Below are positions 6,501 through 14,817 of a stretch of 41,216 bases of DNA, in pieces; the first letter of the stretch is position 1, and every line of letters begins with the position of its first letter. The DNA is from an uncultured Flavobacteriales bacterium. Its GTDB lineage: Bacteria > Bacteroidota > Bacteroidia > Flavobacteriales > UBA1820. The notes under the pieces are model-generated. The model made no database searches. It was not told the origin of the DNA and worked only from the letters and a program-made list of their open reading frames with translations. The position numbers and the translations under genes were made by a program. Location of the stretch: NCBI GenBank assembly GCA_938023515.1, contig CALJDR010000050.1, positions 1 to 41,216 of the forward strand, given 5' to 3'.

Positions 6501-6610
6501 TAGCCTACATATTCGCTTTAACGGCAGGAATCTTGGCCGGAAAGCTATCGCATAAAGAGAAACGAAACAGACATAAGAGCCATGATACAGGTAAAAGAAA
6601 CAGAACTTGA
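6488..6610 (+). CDS. Tiny single-helix membrane protein
   Basis: A 40-residue ORF starting 13 bases before the stop of the zincin-like gene. It has one hydrophobic segment (about residues 3-18, YVVAYIFALTAGILAG) followed by a strongly basic tail (KEKRNRHKSHDTGKRNR). The overlap with both neighbours and the clear membrane-plus-basic-tail design support it as a real gene. Its function is unknown. Confidence 0.5.
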   Translation: MSYVVAYIFALTAGILAGKLSHKEKRNRHKSHDTGKRNRT

Positions 6611-6698
6611 CGATTGCATCGGACGCTTGGATGAAGTATGTTCGTCCTGGGAGTTTGAATTGCTCCGGATGAAAGCGATTGACCTATTATATATATAG
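6582..6698 (+). CDS. Tiny acidic protein at the end of the cassette
   Basis: A 38-residue ORF that starts inside the previous tiny gene and ends 5 bases before the end of the convergent integrase gene. It is acidic and helical (ETELDDCIGRLDEVCSSWEFELLRMKAIDLL). The start has weak support; translational coupling is the main argument. Its function is unknown. Confidence 0.4.
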   Translation: MIQVKETELDDCIGRLDEVCSSWEFELLRMKAIDLLYI

Positions 6699-6703
6699 TA
6701 GAA

Positions 6704-7918
6704 CTATCCCTCTCGCCCATTAAACACGAGATCGATTACTGCTCTCTGTACGCGGTCGATCTTGCTCCAATCATTTTCAATATAGCGGTCTGTGATATCA
6801 AGCCCTGAAGAATGGGTGAGGCACATCGAAATATCATCTTTGGGAATATTACAATCGTTTCGGGCAATAGTGGCAAAAGAATGCCTTGCCCAATAAGCCG
6901 TTACTTTTTGAGATATGCCAATGGATTCACATATAACTTCAAGACCTTTATCTATAGCCCTATAAAAATTGTCACTGGAAGAATACTGCTTGTAGAAACT
7001 GAATACCCGTTTCTTGTCCGGGTCGCGGTATTTTTCAAAAATCGCTTTTACTTCTTCTGGAATGAGTGGGGCGATCATAGCCTTTTCACCTTTCCTTTTT
7101 GTCTTTTCCCGGATATAGGTTATTCTTTTTCCATCAAAATCCGAACAGCAGTACAAATCCTTTGTATTCATCCCTAAGAGGGCAAAAGAAAGGGTAAATA
7201 CTTCACGTGCCATATTTACACGTTTAAGTAGATGCTCGGGATAAAAAATTATCTTCCGAAGGGTGTCTATGTCAAGAGCCCTTTCCGTTGGTCTTTCGTC
7301 CGGCCGGAATTTGAACTTGCGGAATGGGTATCGTTTGATTATACTGTCATCATCCAAAGAATCGGCACAGGCATTAAATAAGGTGCGTATATTTCTCAGA
7401 TGGATATTTGCCGAAGTTTGAGAAATCGTTTTCAACATTTTGACCTGCATGTCTTCAAGCATCTGAACAGTAAGGAGCCTTATTGAAAAAGAATCAAAAT
7501 GTTTTTTCATCCATGATATGGTGTTTTGAATACTATTCGCATAACCGCTTCGACCCGCATTTCTCAGCATATTAATATGTCTCTCTCCAAAATCAATAAG
7601 ATCGAACCTTGTTTCATCATATTTGTTTGCCAGCTTTTCAGACAAGTATTTTGCCAGGTGCTTGGCATCGTAGAAGTCAACTTCAGTGCCTAATTCAAGA
7701 AGATAATCCCGGAATTCATCGATCAGGTCATTGCATACTCGTATCGTTTTATTGTCGATGATTTCAAAAGACTTCCGGGTGAGTTGTGATTTATCAACAA
7801 AGAAGTTGGTAGATACCCTTGCTACATCCCGGCCTTTGGTAACACGGATCTTTACATTCCATGTGCCGTCCCTTTTTTGCTGGCTCTTTCTGATTTCCGC
7901 CTTGAATGATACCGACAT
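6704..7918 (-). CDS. Tyrosine recombinase / integrase
   Basis: A 404-residue phage-integrase family protein that should catalyse site-specific integration and excision of the element. It has an N-terminal arm-binding region (about 1-60), a SAM-like core-binding domain (about 100-200), and a catalytic domain from about 215. Visible catalytic residues are R345 and H346 in WARHSF, H369 in LTHSS and Y379 in TDRYIEN. The usual first Arg is replaced by Asn in GMNTKDLY (residue about 251), which is frequent in Bacteroidetes integrases. The ATG at 7918 is chosen because a longer TTG start at 7954 would overlap the -7 box. The gene converges on the cassette and lies next to tRNA-Asn. Confidence 0.9.
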   Translation of the reverse strand: MSVSFKAEIRKSQQKRDGTWNVKIRVTKGRDVARVSTNFFVDKSQLTRKSFEIIDNKTIRVCNDLIDEFRDYLLELGTEVDFYDAKHLAKYLSEKLANKYDETRFDLIDFGERHINMLRNAGRSGYANSIQNTISWMKKHFDSFSIRLLTVQMLEDMQVKMLKTISQTSANIHLRNIRTLFNACADSLDDDSIIKRYPFRKFKFRPDERPTERALDIDTLRKIIFYPEHLLKRVNMAREVFTLSFALLGMNTKDLYCCSDFDGKRITYIREKTKRKGEKAMIAPLIPEEVKAIFEKYRDPDKKRVFSFYKQYSSSDNFYRAIDKGLEVICESIGISQKVTAYWARHSFATIARNDCNIPKDDISMCLTHSSGLDITDRYIENDWSKIDRVQRAVIDLVFNGREG

Positions 7919-7951
7919 ATCGTTTGATTTTTTTGTCCAACTATTGTCCAA

Positions 7952-7959
7952 CAAATATA
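7952..7959 (-). promoter_or_regulatory. -7 box of the integrase
   Basis: On the minus strand TATATTTG fits TAnnTTTG; transcription would start near 7948, about 30 bases before the ATG at 7918. No good -33 box is seen, so the promoter may be weak or activated. Confidence 0.5.
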
Positions 7960-8014
7960 AAAACTTAACTCAAAAAACTGATAAATGCACGGTGTTTTAA
8001 CGAATATGGGGGAA

Positions 8015-8049
8015 GAAAAAAGCCTTTGAGAAACATCCTCAAAGGCTTT
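8015..8049 (-). terminator. Terminator downstream of tRNA-Asn
   Basis: AAAGCCTTTGAG (8019-8030) and CTCAAAGGCTTT (8038-8049) form a perfect 12-bp stem with a 7-base loop. Read on the minus strand it ends in a T-run, so it terminates transcription coming from the tRNA. Confidence 0.75.
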
Positions 8050-8081
8050 AAATAATTGATAAACACACTTTTGTGTTTTTG

Positions 8082-8155
8082 CGCTTCAGGCTGGGCTTGA
8101 ACCAGCGACCCCATGATTAACAGTCATGTGCTCTAACCAACTGAGCTACTGAAGC
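8082..8155 (-). tRNA. tRNA-Asn(GTT)
   Basis: A full cloverleaf can be folded on the minus strand: acceptor arms GCTTCAG/CTGAAGC, D arm TAGCTCAGTTGGTTAGAGC, anticodon stem CATGA/TCATG around CTGTTAA with anticodon GTT, T arm CTGG-TTCAAGC-CCAG, and discriminator G. CCA is not encoded. Its 3' end faces the integrase, so it is the likely attachment site of the element at the left. Confidence 0.95.
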
Positions 8156-8291
8156 AACTTTTTCCGTGTCCCTGTTGCGGGGGAAAAGCGGTGCAAATAT
8201 AGCCATTTATTTTCTTTTGCAAAAGAAATCGCAAAAAATATTGGGATGGATAGCCGAAGATGTTTTGGCGAAAAATGCTGCGCCGTATCGA

Positions 8292-8299
8292 TATTTTTG
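8292..8299 (+). promoter_or_regulatory. Possible -7 box of the sdh operon
   Basis: TATTTTTG fits TAnnTTTG. A TTTG lies upstream but at 24 bases rather than about 20. This would give a leader of about 55 bases before sdhC. The assignment is tentative. Confidence 0.35.
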
Positions 8300-8360
8300 A
8301 GTAACTTGCGCACTTTAAAATCAGATACGAAATTAACTAATAAAAACAACACAATCAATC

Positions 8361-9023
8361 ATGAGCAAAGAATGTTTTTATTCCTCGTCGCTAGGTCGTA
8401 AAGTGTTTATGGCCCTGACGGGAGCATTTCTTGTCATCTTCATGTTGCTTCACATGTCGCTGAACCTTTTTGTGGTAGGCGGAGAAGAAAGCTACAACGC
8501 CATGACACATTTTATGGCCTCTCCGGTGATCAAGTACGCGCTTCAGCCGGTACTGGCTTTGGGATTCATCATTCACATTATCTACGGGCTGTATCTGGCG
8601 CTTAAAAACTCCGCATCGCGCCCTGTAGGTTACAAGAATGCCAATTATGGCGCGGCTTCTTCGTGGGCTTCGCGTTACATGTGGCTTACCGGGCTCGTCA
8701 TCCTGCTGGGTATTGCCGTGCATGTGGTGCAGTTCTGGGTCAAGATCCAGGTGACTGGCCTGCCGGACGGAGTGGACAACGATTACCAGTTGGTTGTCGG
8801 GCTGTTTAAGGACAGTGCTCTTTTCACGGCATTGTATATCGTATGGTTCATTATCCTGGGCATTCACCTGGCGCATGGTTTCTGGTCCATGTTCCAGACT
8901 ACGGGACAGTCTTATGTGAACTGGCTCCCCTGCCTGCAGAAGCTGGCTTTGGCTTATTGCGTGGTGATCGCCCTCGGATTTACTTTCGTGGCGCTCTGGT
9001 GCCGTTATGTAGCCGTTCTATAA
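8361..9023 (+). CDS. sdhC: Succinate dehydrogenase/fumarate reductase cytochrome b subunit
   Basis: A 220-residue integral membrane subunit of the type-B (diheme) succinate:menaquinone oxidoreductase. It anchors the flavoprotein and iron-sulfur subunits and passes electrons to or from menaquinone. Five membrane helices are visible at about 17-38, 59-80, 106-128, 153-175 and 195-218. Candidate axial haem ligands are H31, H72, H121 and H169 or H172. It is first in an sdhC-A-B operon, with 28 bases to sdhA. In Bacteroidales this complex acts mainly as fumarate reductase in anaerobic succinate production; the direction is inferred from the group, not from the sequence. Confidence 0.95.
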   Translation: MSKECFYSSSLGRKVFMALTGAFLVIFMLLHMSLNLFVVGGEESYNAMTHFMASPVIKYALQPVLALGFIIHIIYGLYLALKNSASRPVGYKNANYGAASSWASRYMWLTGLVILLGIAVHVVQFWVKIQVTGLPDGVDNDYQLVVGLFKDSALFTALYIVWFIILGIHLAHGFWSMFQTTGQSYVNWLPCLQKLALAYCVVIALGFTFVALWCRYVAVL

Positions 9024-9051
9024 GCTGTAACCTTCAAATAAAGACAATAAA

Positions 9052-11061
<2,010 letters not shown>

Positions 11062-11108
11062 TGGTCGGCAGACCTTTTTCATGTCAAACGGTTAAAAAGA
11101 AAAAAGCT

Positions 11109-11873
11109 ATGTCAGAAAATATGAATTTGACCCTCAAGATATGGCGTCAGGCCGGCCCCGATGCCAAAGGTGAACTCAAGGAATACAAGATGTCCGAGGT
11201 TTCGCCCGATATGTCCTTCCTCGAAATGCTCGACGTGCTCAACCAGCAGCTCGTGGAGAAAAAGGAAGAGCCCGTGGTATTCGACCACGACTGCCGCGAA
11301 GGCATCTGCGGAGCCTGCTCGTTGGTGATCAACGGACAGCCGCACGGACCGGTACGCCGCGTAACGACCTGCCAGCTTCACATGCGTAAGTTCAAGGACG
11401 GCGATACGATCTATATCGAGCCGTACCGCGCTAAGGCGTTCCCGGTGATCAAGGACCTGATGGTAGACCGCAAGGCCTACGACCGGATCCAGGCCGCCGG
11501 CGGTTTCGTATCGGTGAACACCACCGGTACCCAGACCGATGCCAACGTGATCCTGATCAAGAAGGAGAATGCCGACCGTGCATTTGCTGCGGCTTCGTGC
11601 ATCGGTTGCGGCGCCTGCGCTGCCGCCTGCCCGAACGCTTCGGCGATGCTGTTCGTCAGCGCTAAGGTTTCCCAGTTCGCCCTGTTGCCGCAGGGTAAGA
11701 TCGAGGCCACCCGCCGTGTGAAGAACATGGTAGCGCAGATGGACCACGAAGGTTTCGGAAACTGCTCCAACACCGGTGCGTGCGAGGTGGAATGCCCCAA
11801 AGGCGTTTCGCTGGAGAATATCGCCCGGATGAACCGCGAATACCTGGCCGCTACGCTCGTTCCCGAGTCGTAA
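11109..11873 (+). CDS. sdhB: Succinate dehydrogenase/fumarate reductase iron-sulfur subunit
   Basis: A 254-residue electron-transfer subunit. The [2Fe-2S] ligands are C62, C67, C70 and C88 (CREGICGAC...C). The [4Fe-4S] set is C164-x2-C167-x2-C170 with C174, and the [3Fe-4S] set involves C219, C225 and C229. The ATG at 11109 is preferred over the in-frame ATG at 11061 because it follows an A-rich AAAAAGAAAAAAGCT context and gives the normal N-terminus. It lies 47 bases after sdhA and is followed by a strong terminator. Confidence 0.95.
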   Translation: MSENMNLTLKIWRQAGPDAKGELKEYKMSEVSPDMSFLEMLDVLNQQLVEKKEEPVVFDHDCREGICGACSLVINGQPHGPVRRVTTCQLHMRKFKDGDTIYIEPYRAKAFPVIKDLMVDRKAYDRIQAAGGFVSVNTTGTQTDANVILIKKENADRAFAAASCIGCGACAAACPNASAMLFVSAKVSQFALLPQGKIEATRRVKNMVAQMDHEGFGNCSNTGACEVECPKGVSLENIARMNREYLAATLVPES

Positions 11874-11892
11874 CCGGACCTTACAATAGGAC

Positions 11893-11925
11893 AAAAACCC
11901 GCGGACATTGTCCGCGGGTTTTTTT
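11893..11925. terminator. Terminator of the sdh operon
   Basis: ACCCGCGGA (11897-11905) pairs with TCCGCGGGT (11911-11919), flanked by an A-run and a T-run. It can work in both directions between the convergent sdhB and HXXEE genes. Confidence 0.85.
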
Positions 11926-11959
11926 GTAGAGATATTTGGATGGGATTGTCCGGCGGGAA

Positions 11960-12472
11960 TTATTTACGGGGCCGGCCGAAGGCGGCAGCGACGCGGTGCA
12001 TGGCCCAAAGGTTGCCGCCCATAAATATCGTTCCCAAAAGCAGGCACAGGAGTATCTCTCTGGTAGAGAACACTTCCGAAACGATGAGCATGCTCCATAT
12101 GCCATAGGCCAGAGAAAGGACTGAAGTCGCGATGACCGGGACGTACCGGCGCAGGGCCAGCCCCTGTGCCAGATGTACGGCGGCATGCAGGGAAAAGGCG
12201 AGCAGGACAGCCAGCCAAGGGTAGTAGACGTGGAATACGAGTGCGGCGACGGTTGCCAAACTTACCAAAATGAATTCTTCCGCCACGATGAGTGCAAAGG
12301 CAGACGGGGAAAGGTTTGCCGTGCCGGCCAGCGCTTTTTCAAACCGGGGGAATTTTCCGCCGATCCATGTTTTGTTACGCTCCAACCAAGGCTTAAGAAA
12401 AACGAGTTCTTCGAATTCATGGAGCATGAACACGATGGGGAGCAGGTATATGACGAGGTCGAAAGTTTCCAT
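11960..12472 (-). CDS. HXXEE domain membrane protein
   Basis: A 170-residue integral membrane protein. It begins with METFDLVIYLLPIVFMLHEFEEL, in which H18-E-F-E21-E22 is the HxxEE signature of the family. A second conserved acidic pair, AEEF, lies near residue 64, and about four to five membrane helices follow. The family is uncharacterised, and its conserved His/Glu residues inside the membrane suggest metal binding or hydrolase activity. The gene stands alone between convergent sdhB and an unrelated upstream region. No partner is evident. Confidence 0.8.
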   Translation of the reverse strand: METFDLVIYLLPIVFMLHEFEELVFLKPWLERNKTWIGGKFPRFEKALAGTANLSPSAFALIVAEEFILVSLATVAALVFHVYYPWLAVLLAFSLHAAVHLAQGLALRRYVPVIATSVLSLAYGIWSMLIVSEVFSTREILLCLLLGTIFMGGNLWAMHRVAAAFGRPRK

Positions 12473-12821
12473 AGACGGGGCAATTTACGGGTTTTCCCCC
12501 GGATTTTTATCCGGGCGAAGGTCTTTATCTGAAAAGTCTGTCTGCTGCCGGGATTTGTTCTGGGTTACGAAACCTACAGGGCCCGGCATTGTTTGAAAAA
12601 AACTTCTTTTTCATTTTTTCGTTCCTGCCGGACAAAGTTACCGCCTGCTATCTTGAAATTGTTCCCTCGGGGGCGAAAATTTAAAGGCGGCGAAAAAAGC
12701 GGGCAATATGTTTTTTTTGGCATGCGGATATTGGGAAAAAATGCGGATATTTGTACGATCCCTCTCGGGAAATCCGAACTTTAGCATTCAATTAACCGTA
12801 AAATAATACACGTAAAAACCA
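12473..12821. promoter_or_regulatory. Intergenic region with direct repeats and a small hairpin
   Basis: This 349-base gap has no convincing gene; a 63-codon plus-strand ORF in it has neither start context nor recognisable content. It contains a 7-bp hairpin (CCCGGAT 12498-12504 with ATCCGGG 12509-12515) before the HXXEE gene. An 11-base direct repeat ATGCGGATATT occurs at 12722-12732 and 12741-12751. The second copy runs into a -7-like GATATTTG, so the repeats may be regulator sites for the DUF3127 gene. Confidence 0.4.
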
Positions 12822-13223
12822 ATGGAAATAGTAGGAACGATCAAGAAAATATCTCCTGTCCAGCAGATAACCCCCACGTTCTCCAAACGCGAGTGTGTGA
12901 TCCTGACCGATGAAATGTATCCCCAGACGATCATGGTGGAATTTGCCCAGAGCCGTACGGCCCTTTTGGACGGATTTACCGAAGGACAGTACGTGCGCAT
13001 ATCGATCAATCTGCGCGGGCGGGAATGGACCGACCCGAAGACCGGCGATGTGCGGTATTTCACGTCTGTAGGCGGCTGGCGTATCGAGGCTTCGGCTCCC
13101 GGTGCAGCTCAGGGCGCTCCGCAGGCGGCTCCTGCCAACCCGTTCGCTTCGCAGGGGGCAGCCCCTCAGGCTCCTTCCCAACCGGCTCCCGGCGCAGGGG
13201 AAGAGGACGACCTGCCGTTCTGA
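12822..13223 (+). CDS. DUF3127 protein with SSB-like C-terminal tip
   Basis: A 133-residue protein. Residues 1-90 match DUF3127, a Bacteroidetes family with an OB-fold-like pattern (MEIVGTIKKISPVQQIT, then IMVEFAQSR, QYVRISINLRGREW and YFTSVGGWRIE). A Pro/Ala/Gln linker (about 92-125) leads to the acidic tip EEDDLPF, which copies the C-terminal protein-interaction tip of single-stranded DNA-binding protein. It may therefore bind single-stranded nucleic acid and recruit SSB partners; this is inference, since the family has no assigned function. It precedes an RsmI-like gene and recX by about 120 bases. Confidence 0.8.
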   Translation: MEIVGTIKKISPVQQITPTFSKRECVILTDEMYPQTIMVEFAQSRTALLDGFTEGQYVRISINLRGREWTDPKTGDVRYFTSVGGWRIEASAPGAAQGAPQAAPANPFASQGAAPQAPSQPAPGAGEEDDLPF

Positions 13224-13341
13224 TAAAAGGAAATTATTCCGGGAAAAGGGGAGTTTCCCTGTCCGGAATGGATAAAACTATAATATGCTTGGGAGCGGAA
13301 GTTTTCAGGCATTTTTTAGCATCGACAAAAACGTTCGGGAA

Positions 13342-14067
13342 ATGAGCGATAAAGAGAAAGGAAGAATATTTTTACTGCCGTGTTTTATCTCCGAGACGGA
13401 GTACGGGGACGTGCTTCCTGAAAAAGTACGGGAAACGGTGGCTTCGTTGCAGTATTTTGCCGTAGAGAACGTTCGCTCGGCACGTCGGTTCATCAAAAAG
13501 ATCCTGCCCGGCAAAAATATCGATGAAGCCGTCTTTTTCGATATCGGCAAGCGTTCGGACGCAGCGCTGGTCGGTGAAGCCATTGGCGCGTGCCTGAATG
13601 GGCATGACCTGGGGGTTATCTCCGAAGCCGGCGTGCCGGCCGTAGCCGATCCGGGAGCGCTGGTCGTGCGGGAAGCCCACCGCAAGGTCGTGCGGGTAGT
13701 GCCTTTGTGCGGCCCGTCATCGCTGGTGATGGCGCTGATGGCATCGGGGCTGTCGGGACAGAATTTTGCATTCAACGGGTATTTGCCGATAGATGCTCCG
13801 GCTCGGGCCGCCCGTCTGCGCCAGCTGGAGCAGCGTTCGGAAAAAGAATTCTCGGCCCAGATGTTCATCGAAACACCTTTCCGGAACGTCAAAATGTTCG
13901 AGGCAGTGCTGGCGGCCTGTTCGCCCTTTACGTCGCTGTGCGTGGCGGCGGATATTACGGGAGAACAGGAGTTCATTGCTACCTATTCGGTGGCTCAGTG
14001 GCGGAAACTGCCGATACCCGATATCGACAAACGCCCTACGGTGTTCATTATCCAGAAAGACCGGTAA
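13342..14067 (+). CDS. RsmI/YraL-like SAM-dependent methyltransferase
   Basis: A 241-residue tetrapyrrole-methylase-fold protein. It has SEAGVPAVADPGALVV (about residues 94-109) and VVPLCGPSSLVMALMASGLSGQ (about 119-140, in two parts), then FNGYLP, in the same order as RsmI, the 16S rRNA C1402 2'-O-methyltransferase. The N-terminal glycine-rich GTPIGN motif of true RsmI is absent, which is common in a short Bacteroidetes form. The activity is therefore likely a methyltransferase with an uncertain target. The ATG at 13342 is preferred to 13285 because it matches the family's N-terminus (IFLLPCFIS). It is followed 55 bases later by recX. Confidence 0.75.
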   Translation: MSDKEKGRIFLLPCFISETEYGDVLPEKVRETVASLQYFAVENVRSARRFIKKILPGKNIDEAVFFDIGKRSDAALVGEAIGACLNGHDLGVISEAGVPAVADPGALVVREAHRKVVRVVPLCGPSSLVMALMASGLSGQNFAFNGYLPIDAPARAARLRQLEQRSEKEFSAQMFIETPFRNVKMFEAVLAACSPFTSLCVAADITGEQEFIATYSVAQWRKLPIPDIDKRPTVFIIQKDR

Positions 14068-14122
14068 TAGGAACGGTCGCCGAACTTATCTTCACCTGGC
14101 CCGAACGATTCAACATAGATTG

Positions 14123-14599
14123 ATGGCATACTTAAAACCGAAACGAGAGTCGACGCAGGCCGAAGTGCTGGCCCGGTTGGAGCGGTATTGTGCCTACCAG
14201 GACCGGTGCCATGCCGAGGTGCGGGAAAAGTTGAAGGATTTCAGTTTGACACCCGATGAAAAGGAAAATATTATCTGCTGCCTGATCGAGGGCCGGTTCC
14301 TGGATGAGGAGCGCTTTGCCCGTTCTTTTGCCCGGGGAAAGTTCCGGGTAAAACAATGGGGGCGTGTGCGGATAAGCCGGGAACTGCGTGCCCGGGGAAT
14401 TCAGCCCCGGCTGGTCGAAGCGGCATTGGGCGAGATAGACGAAAGGGAGTACGATGAGGTTTTCCGGAGCCTTTTGGAGGCGAAAAAGAAAGAGGCCGGG
14501 GGACTGGCTACACGCGCACAGGTGGCCAAGGTCTATAATTTCATGGTATCCAAAGGGTACGAGACGGAGAGAGTCTGGGAATCCCTTAATGTTAAATAG
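14123..14599 (+). CDS. recX: Regulatory protein RecX
   Basis: A 158-residue helical protein of the RecX family, which binds RecA filaments and modulates recombination. The three repeat units are visible, with the hallmark RFLDEERFARSFARGKFR (about residues 60-77) and the ISRELRARGI segment (about 86-95). The ATG at 14123 gives the usual length; longer in-frame extension into the methyltransferase gene is unlikely. recA is not in the window. Confidence 0.85.
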   Translation: MAYLKPKRESTQAEVLARLERYCAYQDRCHAEVREKLKDFSLTPDEKENIICCLIEGRFLDEERFARSFARGKFRVKQWGRVRISRELRARGIQPRLVEAALGEIDEREYDEVFRSLLEAKKKEAGGLATRAQVAKVYNFMVSKGYETERVWESLNVK

Positions 14600-14632
14600 G
14601 AATAAAAAGGGGAATACCCCTGAATTTTGCGC

Positions 14633-14640
14633 TACATTTG
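14633..14640 (+). promoter_or_regulatory. -7 box of metK
   Basis: TACATTTG is a perfect TAnnTTTG match. Transcription would start near 14644 and leave a leader of about 174 bases before metK, long enough for a riboswitch. No -33 TTTG is seen at the right spacing. Confidence 0.55.
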
Positions 14641-14654
14641 CACCGCAAAACCTT

Positions 14655-14710
14655 TGGTAGAGGACAGATTTGGATGATTGCAACCTCTGAAAAAAATGCT
14701 AAAACGGTGC
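14655..14710 (+). promoter_or_regulatory. SAM-II-like riboswitch candidate in the metK leader
   Basis: A hairpin AGAGG (14659-14663)/CCTCT (14684-14688) encloses GATTTGG (14667-14673) and ATTGCAA (14677-14683), and it is followed by ATGCTAAAAC (14696-14705). This is the order of the conserved SAM-II (metA-type) elements: P1, GAUUU loop, UUGCAA, then GCUAAA. The gene controlled makes SAM, which fits feedback. I could not find a convincing second (pseudoknot) helix by eye. CGGTGC (14705-14710) instead complements GCACCG (14640-14645), which would lie mostly upstream of the predicted start. Confidence 0.6.
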
Positions 14711-14817
14711 TTCACTGCTTTTTGATTTTTTTCTATCCGGCTATATCTCCTTTTCAACCATCCTTTGCGAAAGCTACGCAAATCAATCATCGTCGAATCA
14801 TTATTCCAGTTTAGAAA

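Noticed and set aside
7919..7954. Longer integrase start at a TTG codon at 7954
   Set aside because: It would overlap the -7 box and lie upstream of the predicted transcription start; the ATG at 7918 fits better.
12593..12784. 63-codon ORF in the intergenic region before DUF3127
   Set aside because: No start context or recognisable domain, and it covers the promoter-proximal repeats.
13223..13341. Hairpin between DUF3127 and the RsmI-like gene as a terminator
   Set aside because: ATTCCGG...CCGGAAT with an inner GGGAAA/TTTCCC stem can form, but there is no T-run, so termination is not supported.
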